Below are positions 7,618-16,098 of a stretch of 64,000 nt of DNA, piece after piece. The stretch comes from 0-14-0-80-60-11 sp049322355 (GTDB lineage: Bacteria; Desulfobacterota; Desulfobaccia; Desulfobaccales; 0-14-0-80-60-11). The stretch covers positions 1 through 64,000 of the forward strand of contig JBMORG010000025.1 in assembly GCA_049322355.1 (NCBI GenBank), read 5' to 3'. Under the pieces are notes generated by a model. That model was given only the letters and a program-made list of their open reading frames with translations, ran no database searches and was not told where the DNA came from. Position numbers and translations under genes: made by a program. Each line of letters begins with the position of its first letter. The stretch's first letter is position 1.

Positions 7618-8157
7618 ATGAGTCGCATCGGAAAATTACCGGTCCCTTTGCCCAAAGGGGTGAAGGCCAAGATGGAAGAGGGCAGGCTGGTGGTCACCGG
7701 TCCGAAAGGGACCCTGAGCCAGCTGATGCCTCCCCGGGTCAACGTCGTTATTGGCGATAAAGATATCAAGGTGGAACCCCAGGATGACAACAGGCTCTCC
7801 CGTTCTTACTGGGGGTTGGCCCGCACCCTGGCGGCTAACATGGTCACCGGGACCACCGAAGGGTTTACCAAAGTACTGGAGTTGGTGGGTACCGGCTACA
7901 AAGTGGAGGCCAAGGGCGACGTCCTGGTATTCAATGTGGGTTACTCCAATCCGGTGGAATTTCCTCTGCCCAAGGGGATTTCGGCCAAAGTGGAAAAGGC
8001 CAACCGCATCGAGCTCACCGGGGCCAACAAAGAAGAGCTGGGCCAGACAGTGGCGGTGATTCGGCGCCTGCGGCCACCCGACCCATATAAAGGTAAGGGT
8101 ATCAAGTTTGCCGGGGAAGTGATTCGCCGCAAGGTGGGCAAGGCCGGCGGCCGTTAA
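7618..8157 (+). CDS. rplF: 50S ribosomal protein L6
   Basis: The 179-residue L6 contains the two repeated L6 folds and binds the sarcin-ricin loop region near the factor-binding site. MSRIGKLPVPLPKGV and the closing PPDPYKGKGIKFAGEVIRRKVGK are textbook. The gene lies between rpsH and rplR with normal spacing, and no unusual insertion is seen. Confidence 0.98.
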   Translation: MSRIGKLPVPLPKGVKAKMEEGRLVVTGPKGTLSQLMPPRVNVVIGDKDIKVEPQDDNRLSRSYWGLARTLAANMVTGTTEGFTKVLELVGTGYKVEAKGDVLVFNVGYSNPVEFPLPKGISAKVEKANRIELTGANKEELGQTVAVIRRLRPPDPYKGKGIKFAGEVIRRKVGKAGGR

Positions 8158-8169
8158 AGGAGAGAGAGC

Positions 8170-8526
8170 ATGAACCCCAAAGAAGCGGCGCGCCAGAAGC
8201 GTAAACAGCGGATCAAGAAGAAACTTGGCGGGGGAGACCGGTTGCGACTTTCGGTCTTCCGCAGCTCCAAACATATCTACGTGCAGATCATCGATGACGG
8301 CAAAGGTCAAACTTTGGCGGCGGCCTCGACGTTGAGCGGCGAACTGAAAGACCAACTCGGCGGTATGAAAAAGGTGGATGCGGCTAAGGCAGTGGGTAAG
8401 CTCCTGGCGGCAAAGGCCAAGGCCCAGGGGATTGACAAAGTCGTTTTCGACCGTAACGGTTTTCTCTACCACGGCCGCGTAAAGGCGGTAGCGGACAGTT
8501 GCCGGGAACACGGCCTGGAATTTTAG
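8170..8526 (+). CDS. rplR: 50S ribosomal protein L18
   Basis: This 118-residue L18 binds 5S rRNA together with L5. The RLSVFRSSKHIYVQIIDD strand region and the GIDKVVFDRNGFLYHGRVKA segment identify it, followed by the usual VADSCREHGLEF tail. The ATG follows AGGAGAGAG. L18 and L5, both in this operon, form the 5S RNP core. Confidence 0.97.
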   Translation: MNPKEAARQKRKQRIKKKLGGGDRLRLSVFRSSKHIYVQIIDDGKGQTLAAASTLSGELKDQLGGMKKVDAAKAVGKLLAAKAKAQGIDKVVFDRNGFLYHGRVKAVADSCREHGLEF

Positions 8527-8535
8527 GAGGATAGC

Positions 8536-9030
8536 TTGTTCGAGCCAGAGGCATCGGAATTTACCGATAAGGTAGTAAGCATCAGTCGCGTCGCCAAGGT
8601 GGTCAAAGGTGGACGCCGCTTTCGCTTCAGCGCCATAGTCGTGGTGGGCGACGGCCAGGGCAAGGTGGGCGCGGGTCTGGGTAAGGCCCATGAAGTGCCC
8701 GAAGCCATCCGCAAGGCCGTGGAGCAGGCCAAGAAGTCCATGATCACGGTCCCCATACTCAATAGTACCATTCCCTACCAGGTAACGGGGGAGTACGGGG
8801 CGGGCCGGGTTCTCTTGAAGCCGGCTTCTGAAGGCACCGGGGTCATCGCCGGCGGTCCGGTGCGGGCGGTGGTGGAAGTGGCAGGCATTAAGAACGTCCT
8901 GACCAAGTGTCTTGGTTCCCACAATCCCCACAACGCGGTGAAGGCCACCATGGTGGCCTTGGGGATGCTGGCGTCTCCGGAGGAAGTGGCCACCCGGCGC
9001 AACCGGCCTCTGGCGGAAATGGTGGGATAA
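8536..9030 (+). CDS. rpsE: 30S ribosomal protein S5
   Basis: S5 (164 residues) lines the mRNA entrance and is important for decoding accuracy. The double-stranded RNA-binding-like N-domain (RVAKVVKGGRRFRFSAIVVVGD) and the ribosomal S5 C-domain with GTGVIAGGPVRAVVEVAGI are present. Initiation is at TTG 8536, preceded by AGGAGG (8525-8530). No ATG lies nearby in frame. Confidence 0.97.
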   Translation: MFEPEASEFTDKVVSISRVAKVVKGGRRFRFSAIVVVGDGQGKVGAGLGKAHEVPEAIRKAVEQAKKSMITVPILNSTIPYQVTGEYGAGRVLLKPASEGTGVIAGGPVRAVVEVAGIKNVLTKCLGSHNPHNAVKATMVALGMLASPEEVATRRNRPLAEMVG

Positions 9031-9036
9031 AACTTT

Positions 9037-9097
9037 CTTCTTAGCGCCTCGACGGCTTGGCGAGAGATATTTCACGCCAAGGCCCAAAGACGCAAAG
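9037..9097 (+). repeat. GGCG-octamer inverted repeat, copy B (rpsE-rpmD spacer)
   Basis: This is a shorter copy of the element at 2157-2251. The left arm ends GACGGCTTGGCGAGAGA, and the right arm reads CACGCCAAGGCCCAAAGACGCAAAG. It has the same orientation as copy A and occupies most of the 82-base gap between rpsE and rpmD. Without an insertion, these two genes would normally almost touch. Confidence 0.72.
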
Positions 9098-9112
9098 ATA
9101 GAGGATTAAGTT

Positions 9113-9301
9113 ATGTTTCTGGAAATAACCTTAAAGAAAAGCCCCATCGGCCGGCCGCCGAAGCACCGTTTGACCCTTAAGACCTTGGGATTGACCCGTT
9201 TACAGAAAACGGTGCGGCACCGGGAAACCCCTGCCATTTTGGGGATGGTGCGCCAGGTGGAGCATCTCCTCCAGGTGCGGCAGGTCCCCGAAGGAGAATA
9301 G
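9113..9301 (+). CDS. rpmD: 50S ribosomal protein L30
   Basis: This small 62-residue L30 has the diagnostic ITLKKSPIGRPPKHRLTLKTLGL start and the RETPAILGMVRQVEHLLQV core. L30 is present in only some bacteria and is often the least conserved member of the spc block. The gene sits between rpsE and rplO as usual, three bases before rplO, with a weak ribosome site (AGAGGA). Confidence 0.95.
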   Translation: MFLEITLKKSPIGRPPKHRLTLKTLGLTRLQKTVRHRETPAILGMVRQVEHLLQVRQVPEGE

Positions 9302-9304
9302 CAG

Positions 9305-9745
9305 ATGCGCCTTTCGGAATTACAACCCAGTCCGGGTTCCAAGCATAAAAAGAAACGCGTCGGCCGCGGCCCCGGTTCCGGTTGGGGCAAAACTGCAGGC
9401 CGGGGCTTCAAAGGTCAGAACTCCCGGGCCGGTGGCGGCACCAAGCCGGGATTTGAAGGCGGCCAGATGCCCCTGACCCGGCGCATCCCCAAGCGGGGTT
9501 TCAACAACATGTTCCGGCAAGCCTGGACCATTGTGAACCTGCGGGACCTGAACCGGTTCCCGGCTGACACGGTGGTGGACGAAGCCGCACTAAAGTCCGC
9601 GGGCCTGGTGAAAAATCAGGTGAAGCGGATCAAGCTGTTGGGCCAGGGCGAGGTGACGGTGCCCTTGGTGGTCAAGATCCAGGCGGTGAGCTCCCAGGCC
9701 AAAAGCCGGATTGAAGCTGCCGGAGGTCGAGTGGAGGTCGTCTAA
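9305..9745 (+). CDS. rplO: 50S ribosomal protein L15
   Basis: L15 (146 residues) is a late-assembly protein. The Gly/Arg-rich N-terminal tail KKRVGRGPGSGWGKTAGRG extends into 23S rRNA, and FEGGQMPLTRRIPKRGF is the family signature. The C-terminal half has the usual alpha/beta fold ending KSRIEAAGGRVEVV. Its TAA is directly followed by the GTG of secY with no spacer. Confidence 0.97.
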   Translation: MRLSELQPSPGSKHKKKRVGRGPGSGWGKTAGRGFKGQNSRAGGGTKPGFEGGQMPLTRRIPKRGFNNMFRQAWTIVNLRDLNRFPADTVVDEAALKSAGLVKNQVKRIKLLGQGEVTVPLVVKIQAVSSQAKSRIEAAGGRVEVV

Positions 9746-11053
9746 GTGTCCGCGTTTTCCAGCATCGCCAAGATCCCGGAGTTGAAACGCCGCATCATCT
9801 TCACTTTGTTGATGCTGGCGGTTTACCGGCTGGGTTGCCAGATCCCCACCCCGGGGATCGACGCCGATGCCTTGATGCGTTTTTTTGCGGCGCAAAGGGG
9901 CACCATTTTTGGGCTTTTCGACATGTTCTCCGGCGGCGCCCTGGAGCGCCTGAGCGTCTTTGCCCTGGGGATCATGCCTTACATCAGTGCGGCGATTATC
10001 ATTGAATTGCTCAAGGTGGTTATTCCGTCCATTGAAAAACTCTACAAAGAAGGCGAAGCTGGACAAAAGAAGATCAAACAATACACCCGCTACGGCACCG
10101 TGATCATCGCAGCCATCCAGGGGATGGGGATCGCCATCGGTCTGGAGAGCATGACCGGCGGCTCCAGCAACATGCCGGTGGTGCTGCACCCCGGGTGGCC
10201 TTTCCGCCTGATGACAGTGCTCACCCTGACTTCGGGAACCGCCTTCATCATGTGGCTGGGGGAAATAATCACCGAGCGGGGTATCGGCAACGGTATTTCC
10301 TTGATTATCTTTGCCGGGATTGTGGCCCGGATGCCTTCGGCCCTGATCAACACGTTCAGCCTGATAAAATCTGGTGAAATCATGCCTATCCTCATGGTCC
10401 TCCTCATGGTGGTCATGGTGGTGGTGGTGGGTTTCATCGTTTTCGTGGAGCGGGGCCAGAGGCGCATCCAGGTACAATACGCCCGGCGGGTGGTGGGACG
10501 CCGCATGTACGGCGGCCAAAGCACCCACCTGCCCTTAAAGGTGAATACCTCGGGCGTCATTCCGCCGATTTTCGCGTCGTCGCTATTGATGTTCCCGGCC
10601 ACGGTGGCGGGTTTCGTACACCATGAGTGGGTGAAGTGGGCGGCGGACGCGATCTCTCCCGGGGGGGTGTTGCACGATTTCATTTATGTAGGTCTCATCT
10701 GCTTCTTCTGTTATTTTTACACCGCGGTGACCTTCAACCCGGTGGATGTGGCAGAAAATTTAAAGAAGTGGGGGGGCTACGTTCCTGGTCTGCGGCCGGG
10801 GAAGCCCACCGCGGAATATATCGACCGCATCTTGACCCGCATTACCCTGGGGGGCGCCCTTTATGTGTCAGCAGTATGCGTGTTGCCTTCCATCCTGATC
10901 CGGAAATTTAATGTGCCTTTTTACTTCGGTGGTACGGCCCTGTTGATCGTGGTGGGGGTGGCCATGGATACCATGAGCCAGATCGAATCGCATCTGCTGA
11001 CCCGCCACTACGAGGGTTTCATGAAAAAACGCATGAGCCGGGTACGGCGTTGA
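9746..11053 (+). CDS. secY: Protein translocase subunit SecY
   Basis: This 435-residue integral membrane protein forms the protein-conducting channel with SecE and SecG. About ten membrane segments are visible, and key landmarks are the N-terminal LGCQIPTPGID, the plug-region FDMFSGGALERLSVFALGIMPYI, and the cytoplasmic VEFGQRRIQVQYARR-like loop (here VERGQRRIQVQYARR). The start is GTG 9746, immediately after rplO. Placement at the end of the spc block is universal in bacteria. Confidence 0.98.
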   Translation: MSAFSSIAKIPELKRRIIFTLLMLAVYRLGCQIPTPGIDADALMRFFAAQRGTIFGLFDMFSGGALERLSVFALGIMPYISAAIIIELLKVVIPSIEKLYKEGEAGQKKIKQYTRYGTVIIAAIQGMGIAIGLESMTGGSSNMPVVLHPGWPFRLMTVLTLTSGTAFIMWLGEIITERGIGNGISLIIFAGIVARMPSALINTFSLIKSGEIMPILMVLLMVVMVVVVGFIVFVERGQRRIQVQYARRVVGRRMYGGQSTHLPLKVNTSGVIPPIFASSLLMFPATVAGFVHHEWVKWAADAISPGGVLHDFIYVGLICFFCYFYTAVTFNPVDVAENLKKWGGYVPGLRPGKPTAEYIDRILTRITLGGALYVSAVCVLPSILIRKFNVPFYFGGTALLIVVGVAMDTMSQIESHLLTRHYEGFMKKRMSRVRR

Positions 11054-11078
11054 CGTTGACCTAAAGAAGGAGGAACCT

Positions 11079-11759
11079 ATGAATCTGATTCTGTTGGGCG
11101 GCCCAGGCGCGGGCAAAGGCACGCAAGCCAAGAAACTCATCGACAAGTTCCAGATCCCCCAGATTTCCACCGGCGACATCCTCCGGGCGGCGGTGAAGGA
11201 AGGGACGGAAATGGGCAAGAAGGCCAAGGAATACATGGATGCCGGGAAACTGGTGCCCGATGAAGTGGTAATCGGCATCATTAAAGACCGCCTGGCCCAG
11301 CCCGACTGCAAGAAGGGCTTTATTTTGGACGGCTTTCCCCGGACAGTGCCTCAGGCCGAAGCCCTGGATAAGGTTCTGGCAGGACTGGGCAGCAAGATCG
11401 ACCACGTGGTGAGCATCGACGTGGACGAAGAAGCTTTGGTGACCCGCCTTACCGGGCGGCGCACCTGTAAAAATGCGGCTTGCGGTCAGATGTTCCACAT
11501 TAAGTTCACCCCGCCCAAGAAAGAGGGTGTGTGCGATAAGTGCGGCAGCGAGCTCTATCAGCGGGACGACGACAACGAAACCACGGTGCGTTCCCGACTG
11601 GCCACCTATAACCAGGCCACGGCGCCCCTGATCGGCTACTATAGCGCCAAGGCCTTGGTGCGTCCCATTAAGGGCGTGGGGAGCATCGACGATATCTTCA
11701 AACAAATCGTGAATATCGTGGCGGGAGCGTCCGGCTGCGCTTGTGGCCATAAGCACTAA
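11079..11759 (+). CDS. adk: Adenylate kinase, long zinc-LID form
   Basis: The enzyme interconverts ATP + AMP with 2 ADP. The P-loop GGPGAGKGT is at residues 7-15, DGFPR near 86, and the LID domain has four Cys (CKNAAC and CDKCG) for structural zinc. At 226 residues it is about ten longer than usual. The tail ends in a Cys/His cluster (GCACGHKH, residues 219-226) that is not part of the family core. It lies 25 bases after secY, preceded by AAGGAGG. Confidence 0.97.
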   Translation: MNLILLGGPGAGKGTQAKKLIDKFQIPQISTGDILRAAVKEGTEMGKKAKEYMDAGKLVPDEVVIGIIKDRLAQPDCKKGFILDGFPRTVPQAEALDKVLAGLGSKIDHVVSIDVDEEALVTRLTGRRTCKNAACGQMFHIKFTPPKKEGVCDKCGSELYQRDDDNETTVRSRLATYNQATAPLIGYYSAKALVRPIKGVGSIDDIFKQIVNIVAGASGCACGHKH

Positions 11760-11817
11760 AGCCTTGGGAGCTGTGATGGATTAGCCTCACGCATAGGCGC
11801 GAACACAAAAAGACGTA

Positions 11818-12564
11818 ATGATTCTGTTAAAATCCCTCCAGGAAATCGCCAAGATGGAGATGGCCAACCGCATCGTGGCCGAGATCCTGGAGGGGCTTAA
11901 AGAAAAAGTCCGACCGGGGATCGAGACCCGGGAATTGGATGAGGCGGCGGAGGAAATGTGCCGCAGGCATAAGGTGAAGCCGGCCTTCAAGGGCTATCGT
12001 GGTTATCCCCGGTCCATCTGCGTCTCGGTTAACGAAGAGGTGGTGCACGGGATTCCCGGGTCGCGGGTGTTGAAGGGCGGGGACCTGGTGAGCCTGGATT
12101 TCGGGGTGAAGTACGACGGCTACTATGGGGATGCCGCCATCACGGTGCCGGTGGGGGAAGTAGCCCCCAAGGCCCTGGCCCTCATGGAGGCCACGGAGAA
12201 ATCCCTGTACGCCGGCATCTCTATGGTAAAGGTGGGGAACCGTCTGTCTGACATCTCCCATGCGGTGCAGGCGGTGGTGGAAGGAGCCGGTTTCGGAGTT
12301 ATCCGTGAGTTTGTGGGGCACGGCATCGGCCGGTCGCTTCACGAGGACCCCCAAATCCCCAATTACGGCCCGCCGGGTCTGGGGCCACCCCTGCAAGTGG
12401 GGATGACCTTGGCAATTGAACCTATGACCTCCATGGGTTCCTATCGGGTGCGGGTGTTAAAGGACGGCTGGACCGCGGTGACGGAGGATGGGTCCTACGC
12501 AGCCCATTTTGAGCACAGTGTAGCATTAACGGAGAACGGTGTCTTGATTTTGAGCCGGCTCTAA
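11818..12564 (+). CDS. map: Methionine aminopeptidase, type I
   Basis: This 248-residue pita-bread metalloenzyme removes the initiator Met from nascent proteins. The dinuclear metal ligands are visible: Asp in SLDFG, Asp in YYGDAA, His in GHGIG, Glu in AIEPM, and Glu in HFEHSV. The substrate-binding His lies in EVVHGIP. It has no N-terminal extension. It follows adk by 58 bases. The next spacer, before infA, carries heptad repeats. Confidence 0.97.
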   Translation: MILLKSLQEIAKMEMANRIVAEILEGLKEKVRPGIETRELDEAAEEMCRRHKVKPAFKGYRGYPRSICVSVNEEVVHGIPGSRVLKGGDLVSLDFGVKYDGYYGDAAITVPVGEVAPKALALMEATEKSLYAGISMVKVGNRLSDISHAVQAVVEGAGFGVIREFVGHGIGRSLHEDPQIPNYGPPGLGPPLQVGMTLAIEPMTSMGSYRVRVLKDGWTAVTEDGSYAAHFEHSVALTENGVLILSRL

Positions 12565-12633
12565 TTTATAATATATTGTTGCCATTCAAAAATTATTGTA
12601 GCACCAGGAAGATTTCGATCTATTTCAACTAAT

Positions 12634-12661
12634 AACCAAAAACGAAAAACGAAAAACCCCA
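12634..12661 (+). repeat. Four AACNAAA-type heptads (map-infA spacer)
   Basis: Seven-base units AACCAAA, AACGAAA, AACGAAA and AACCCCA run without interruption from 12634 to 12661, ending 12 bases before the infA start. They are the complementary-strand form of the TTTTCGG units seen at 461, 29311 and 38765. The upstream part of this 109-base spacer is plain AT-rich sequence. Confidence 0.65.
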
Positions 12662-12673
12662 AAAGACCGGTAG

Positions 12674-12892
12674 ATGCCTAAAGAAGACGCCATTGAAGTC
12701 GAAGGGACGGTGGTCGAGCCTCTTCCCAATGCCATGTTTCGGGTGGAACTGCCCAACGGACATAAGGTGCTGGCTCACATTTCCGGGAAGATGCGGATGC
12801 ACTATATCAAAATTCTCCCGGGAGATAAAGTCATTCTGGAGTTGTCGCCCTACGATCTGAGTCGGGGGCGAATAGTCTACCGGGTAAGATAG
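12674..12892 (+). CDS. infA: Translation initiation factor IF-1
   Basis: IF-1 is a 72-residue OB-fold protein that occupies the ribosomal A site during initiation. The sequence PKEDAIEVEGTVVEPLPNAMFRVELPNGHKVLAHISGKMR is diagnostic (given by its course, residues 2-42), and the tail YDLSRGRIVYRVR is typical. ATG 12674 lacks a strong ribosome site, because the heptad repeat sits where one would be expected. rpmJ begins nine bases downstream. Confidence 0.97.
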   Translation: MPKEDAIEVEGTVVEPLPNAMFRVELPNGHKVLAHISGKMRMHYIKILPGDKVILELSPYDLSRGRIVYRVR

Positions 12893-12901
12893 GACTAAGC
12901 C

Positions 12902-13015
12902 ATGAAGGTCAGGGCCTCAGTAAAACGCATGTGCGCCAAGTGCAAGATTATTCGCCGGAAAGGCGTGGTGCGGGTAATCTGTGAAAATCCCAAGCATAAG
13001 CAGCGCCAAGGCTAA
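12902..13015 (+). CDS. rpmJ: 50S ribosomal protein L36, zinc type
   Basis: This short gene encodes 37 residues starting MKVRASVKRMCAKCK and ending NPKHKQRQG. The zinc ligands C11, C14, C27 and H32 are all present, so this is the zinc-binding (C+) form. L36 stabilises 23S rRNA near the GTPase centre late in assembly. Position between infA and rpsM is the classic arrangement. Confidence 0.97.
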   Translation: MKVRASVKRMCAKCKIIRRKGVVRVICENPKHKQRQG

Positions 13016-13029
13016 AGGGAGGGAAGGAA

Positions 13030-13404
13030 TTGGCCAGAATCGCCGGGATTGACTTACCCCGAAACAAGAGAATCGAAATCGCCCTCACGTATATTTACGG
13101 CATCGGACGCACCACCGCGGCGCGGGTGCTGCGGGAAGCCAGGGTGGACCCGGGCACCAAGACGAGCGAGTTGAACGATGGCGAAATTACCAGCATCCGT
13201 CAGGTTATTGATCAGACCTGCAAGGTGGAAGGGGACCTCCGGCGGGAAGTCTCCATGAATATCAAACGCCTGATGGATTTGGGGTGCTACCGGGGCCTGC
13301 GGCACCGCCGGAGCCTGCCGGTAAGGGGACAGCGGACCCATACCAACGCCCGCACCAGGAAGGGCCCGCGGCGCAGTGTCGTGGGCAAACGGAAGAAGGC
13401 TTAA
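13030..13404 (+). CDS. rpsM: 30S ribosomal protein S13
   Basis: S13 (124 residues) bridges the 30S head to the 50S subunit and contacts P-site tRNA through its basic tail. Signatures are ARIAGIDLPRNKRIEIALTYIYGIG at the N-terminus (given by its course, residues 2-26), GLRHRRSLPVRGQRTHTNARTRKG, and a Lys/Arg tail. The start is TTG 13030, preceded by GGGAAGGAA. Confidence 0.97.
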   Translation: MARIAGIDLPRNKRIEIALTYIYGIGRTTAARVLREARVDPGTKTSELNDGEITSIRQVIDQTCKVEGDLRREVSMNIKRLMDLGCYRGLRHRRSLPVRGQRTHTNARTRKGPRRSVVGKRKKA

Positions 13405-13413
13405 GGAGGGGTG

Positions 13414-13806
13414 ATGGCCAGAGCGCAGGCACGCACCAAGAAGAAGAAGGAAAAGAAGAATATCCCGGTGGGAGTGGCTCACATTAAGGCCACCTTCAAC
13501 AATACCCTGGTGACCATAACCGATCCCACGGGCAACGTGGTGTCCTGGTCCTCGGCAGGGGTCCAGGGGTTTAAAGGCTCCAGAAAAGGCACTCCGTTCG
13601 CGGCCCAACTGGCGGCCCAGGACGCAGCCCGGAAGGCTATGGAACACGGCATGCGGAATGTGGATGTGTTTGTCAAGGGTCCGGGGGCGGGTCGGGAAGC
13701 GGCGCTCAGGGCTCTACAGGCCGCAGGCCTGAGCGTCAACATGATTAGGGATGTCAGCCCCATTCCCCACAATGGCTGCCGCCCCCCCAAACGTCGTCGG
13801 GTTTAA
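13414..13806 (+). CDS. rpsK: 30S ribosomal protein S11
   Basis: The 130-residue S11 lies on the 30S platform by the E site. After a very basic N-terminal tail (ARTKKKKEKK), the core VAHIKATFNNTLVTITDPTGNVV and the C-terminal SPIPHNGCRPPKRRRV are conserved. ATG 13414 is chosen over the adjacent GTG 13411 because AAGGAGG (13403-13409) gives a better distance. It follows rpsM by nine bases. Confidence 0.97.
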   Translation: MARAQARTKKKKEKKNIPVGVAHIKATFNNTLVTITDPTGNVVSWSSAGVQGFKGSRKGTPFAAQLAAQDAARKAMEHGMRNVDVFVKGPGAGREAALRALQAAGLSVNMIRDVSPIPHNGCRPPKRRRV

Positions 13807-13822
13807 AGAGAGGTAATAGACA

Positions 13823-14449
13823 GTGGCTAGATATGTGGGACCAGCTTGCCGGCTTTGCCGCCGGGAGGGGATGCAGCTCTATCTCAAAGGGGATCGCTGT
13901 TACACGGATAAATGCGCCATCGAGCGGCGTCACTACCCCCCGGGACAACACGGCCAGCGCCGGAGCAAACTTTCCGATTACGGCTTGCAGCTCCGAGAGA
14001 AGCAGAAGGTGAAACGGATATACGGCGTGTTGGAAAAACAGTTCAGCAGCTACTTTGAAAAAGCTGAGCGGCAGAAGGGGGTTACGGGGACCAACCTGTT
14101 GGTTTTTCTGGAGCGTCGTTTGGACAACATCGTTTACCGGTTGGGATTTGCCAATTCCCGGACCCAGGCCCGGCAATTAGTGCGCCACAACTTTGTCATG
14201 GTCAACGGCGCCAAGGTAAATCTGCCTTCTTTTCTGGTCAAGACGGGAGATGTTATTCAGGTAACGGAGAAGGGCCGCAGCCTGCCGTTGATCCGGGATG
14301 CCATGGAAGCGGTGGCTCGGCGGGGATGCCCCTCTTGGCTGGAATTTAATAAGGATGAGGCCCAGGGGCGGGTTATCATGTTTCCGACGCGAGAAGATAT
14401 CACTATACCCATTCAAGAACATCTCATCGTGGAGCTTTATTCCAAATAG
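13823..14449 (+). CDS. rpsD: 30S ribosomal protein S4, Cys-containing form
   Basis: S4 (208 residues) initiates 30S body assembly and borders the mRNA entrance. The N-terminal part has four Cys (CRLC, then CYTDKC), the zinc-type variant. The S4 RNA-binding domain LERRLDNIVYRLGFANSRTQARQLVRH follows near residues 94-120 (given by its course). In E. coli S4 represses the alpha operon. The start is GTG 13823. A 208-base spacer, unusually long, separates it from rpoA. Confidence 0.97.
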   Translation: MARYVGPACRLCRREGMQLYLKGDRCYTDKCAIERRHYPPGQHGQRRSKLSDYGLQLREKQKVKRIYGVLEKQFSSYFEKAERQKGVTGTNLLVFLERRLDNIVYRLGFANSRTQARQLVRHNFVMVNGAKVNLPSFLVKTGDVIQVTEKGRSLPLIRDAMEAVARRGCPSWLEFNKDEAQGRVIMFPTREDITIPIQEHLIVELYSK

Positions 14450-14480
14450 TACCATGACCTTTTACGTTCCCAGACTCTCT

Positions 14481-14504
14481 CCCGGATCCCACGCATGGTC
14501 CGGG
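14481..14504 (+). repeat. Hairpin in the rpsD-rpoA spacer
   Basis: CCCGGATC (14481-14488) can pair with GGTCCGGG (14497-14504) through an 8-bp stem with one G-U pair. The remaining spacer contains a C/T-rich patch (14568-14590) that resembles the dispersed C-rich hairpins elsewhere in the window, and no reading frame with a credible start. An internal promoter or attenuator before rpoA is possible, but no clear -35/-10 pair is seen. Confidence 0.35.
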
Positions 14505-14657
14505 TGGGAAACGGACTTTCGGCCCTGCCAGGAAAGACGGCCGGAAGCCGGGGACCTATGGCGTATTCCCTCCCCCAGCTCCTCTCCTCAGGTGGAGGGG
14601 ATAAAATTAGGGACCGTGGGTAATCGCTATAAAAGCCTGGCAGTTCTCTGAGGAGCC

Positions 14658-15671
14658 ATGATTCATAAAAACTGGACCGATATTATTAAGCCCAAACGGC
14701 TGGAAGTCGATAGTGAAACTCATAACCGCTTTTACGGCAAGTTCGCCTGCGAGCCCTTAGAGCGGGGCTTCGGCACCACCCTGGGGAACGCCCTGCGGCG
14801 GGTTTTGCTTTCCTCCCTAAGGGGATCGGCCATTACTGCGGTCCGCATCAAGGATGTCTATCACGAATTTTCGGCCATCCCCGGGGTCTTGGAAGACGTC
14901 ACCGAGATTTTGCTCAACTTGAAACAGGTGCGCTTAAAGATACTTTCCGAAGGGTTGAAGATGTTGCACATTGAGGCTCGCGGGCAAGGGGAGATCAAAG
15001 CCGGGGATATCCGGACAGATGGCATGGTGGAAATCCTTAACCCCGAGCATCATATCGCCACCCTGGCGGCGGACGGCGAGCTGGTAATGGAGATGACGGT
15101 CAAGTCCGGCAAGGGCTTTGTGCCCGCGGAGGCTAATAAGGACGACGATCAAGCCATCGGTTACATTCCTCTGGATGCCAGCTTCTCGCCTATCCGCAAG
15201 GTAAACTATGTGGTGACCCAGGCCCGGGTGGGGCAGCGGACGGACTATGACAAGCTGACCCTGGAGGTCTGGACCGATGGCAGCATTACCCCGGAAAATG
15301 CCATTGCCTATGCTGCGAAGATTCTAAAAGAACATCTGTCCATGTTCATCAACTTCGAAGAGGAACCCCTGGGAGCCGAAGAGAAATCTTTAGAAGAACC
15401 GCCGGCTTTTAATGAGAACCTTTATCGTAGCGTCAATGAACTGGAGTTGTCGGTGCGGGCCGCCAACTGTTTGAGGAACGCCAATATCCGGTATATCGGG
15501 GAACTGGTCCAGAAAACCGAGCAGGAGATGCTAAAGACCAAGAATTTTGGCCGAAAATCACTCAATGAGATCAAAGAAATTCTCATCGAGATGGGGCTGC
15601 ACCTTGGCATGAAGCTGGAAAGTTTTACTCCCCCTGATCAGATGCCGGAAAGGAAGGAAGAGGTCGCATGA
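14658..15671 (+). CDS. rpoA: DNA-directed RNA polymerase subunit alpha
   Basis: This 337-residue protein has the N-terminal dimerisation domain that nucleates the core enzyme (EPLERGFGTTLGNALRRVLLSS near residues 32-53). Its C-terminal domain contacts promoter UP elements and activators (SVNELELSVRAANCLRNANI, then NFGRKSLNEIKEIL). Length and domain order are normal. It begins with ATG after GAGGAG and overlaps rplQ by four bases. Confidence 0.98.
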   Translation: MIHKNWTDIIKPKRLEVDSETHNRFYGKFACEPLERGFGTTLGNALRRVLLSSLRGSAITAVRIKDVYHEFSAIPGVLEDVTEILLNLKQVRLKILSEGLKMLHIEARGQGEIKAGDIRTDGMVEILNPEHHIATLAADGELVMEMTVKSGKGFVPAEANKDDDQAIGYIPLDASFSPIRKVNYVVTQARVGQRTDYDKLTLEVWTDGSITPENAIAYAAKILKEHLSMFINFEEEPLGAEEKSLEEPPAFNENLYRSVNELELSVRAANCLRNANIRYIGELVQKTEQEMLKTKNFGRKSLNEIKEILIEMGLHLGMKLESFTPPDQMPERKEEVA

Positions 15672-16069
15672 GACACTTAAAGGCTGGTAGGCGCCTGTCC
15701 CGGACCACGGAGCATCGCCAGGCTATGCTTCGGAATTTGGTGACTGCGTTGTTGGAAAGAGAGCGGGTGGAGACTACCCGAGCCAAGGCCAAGGAGGCCC
15801 GCATGTGGGCCGAAAAGGTCATTACCCTGGCCAAGCGGGGCGACTTGCATGCTCGGCGTCTGACCCTGGCGGTGGTGCGGTCCAAGAAGGTAGTGGCCAA
15901 GCTTTTCGGGGAATTGCGAGAACGTTATCAGGAGCGCCCCGGGGGCTATACCAGGATCATCCCCTTGGGGGTCAGGCTGGGTGATGGGGCCGCGATGTCC
16001 ATCCTGGAGTTGGTGGATCGGCCCGAAACTCTGCCAAAAGCCAAGAAAAAGAAGGCCGCGGAAGGTTAA
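15668..16069 (+). CDS. rplQ: 50S ribosomal protein L17
   Basis: L17 (133 residues) surrounds the tunnel exit together with L22 and L32. The start RHLKAGRRLSRTTEHRQAMLRNL is diagnostic, and the GGYTRIIPLGVRLGDGAAMSILELV segment closes the domain, followed by a Lys-rich tail. It is the last gene of the supercluster and is followed within 30 bases by a strong terminator. Confidence 0.97.
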   Translation: MRHLKAGRRLSRTTEHRQAMLRNLVTALLERERVETTRAKAKEARMWAEKVITLAKRGDLHARRLTLAVVRSKKVVAKLFGELRERYQERPGGYTRIIPLGVRLGDGAAMSILELVDRPETLPKAKKKKAAEG

Positions 16070-16098
16070 GACTTCTTTATAGTTTATGGTAAATATTT

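Noticed and set aside
7636..9087. A 483-residue minus-strand open frame opposite rplF, rplR and rpsE
   Set aside because: The + strand encodes three well-conserved ribosomal proteins. The antisense frame is His/Arg/Pro-rich with no family signature, a typical shadow of GC-rich coding sequence.
9590..10528. A 312-residue minus-strand frame opposite rplO/secY
   Set aside because: Low-complexity His/Asp-rich translation opposite conserved genes, with no ribosome site or homology.
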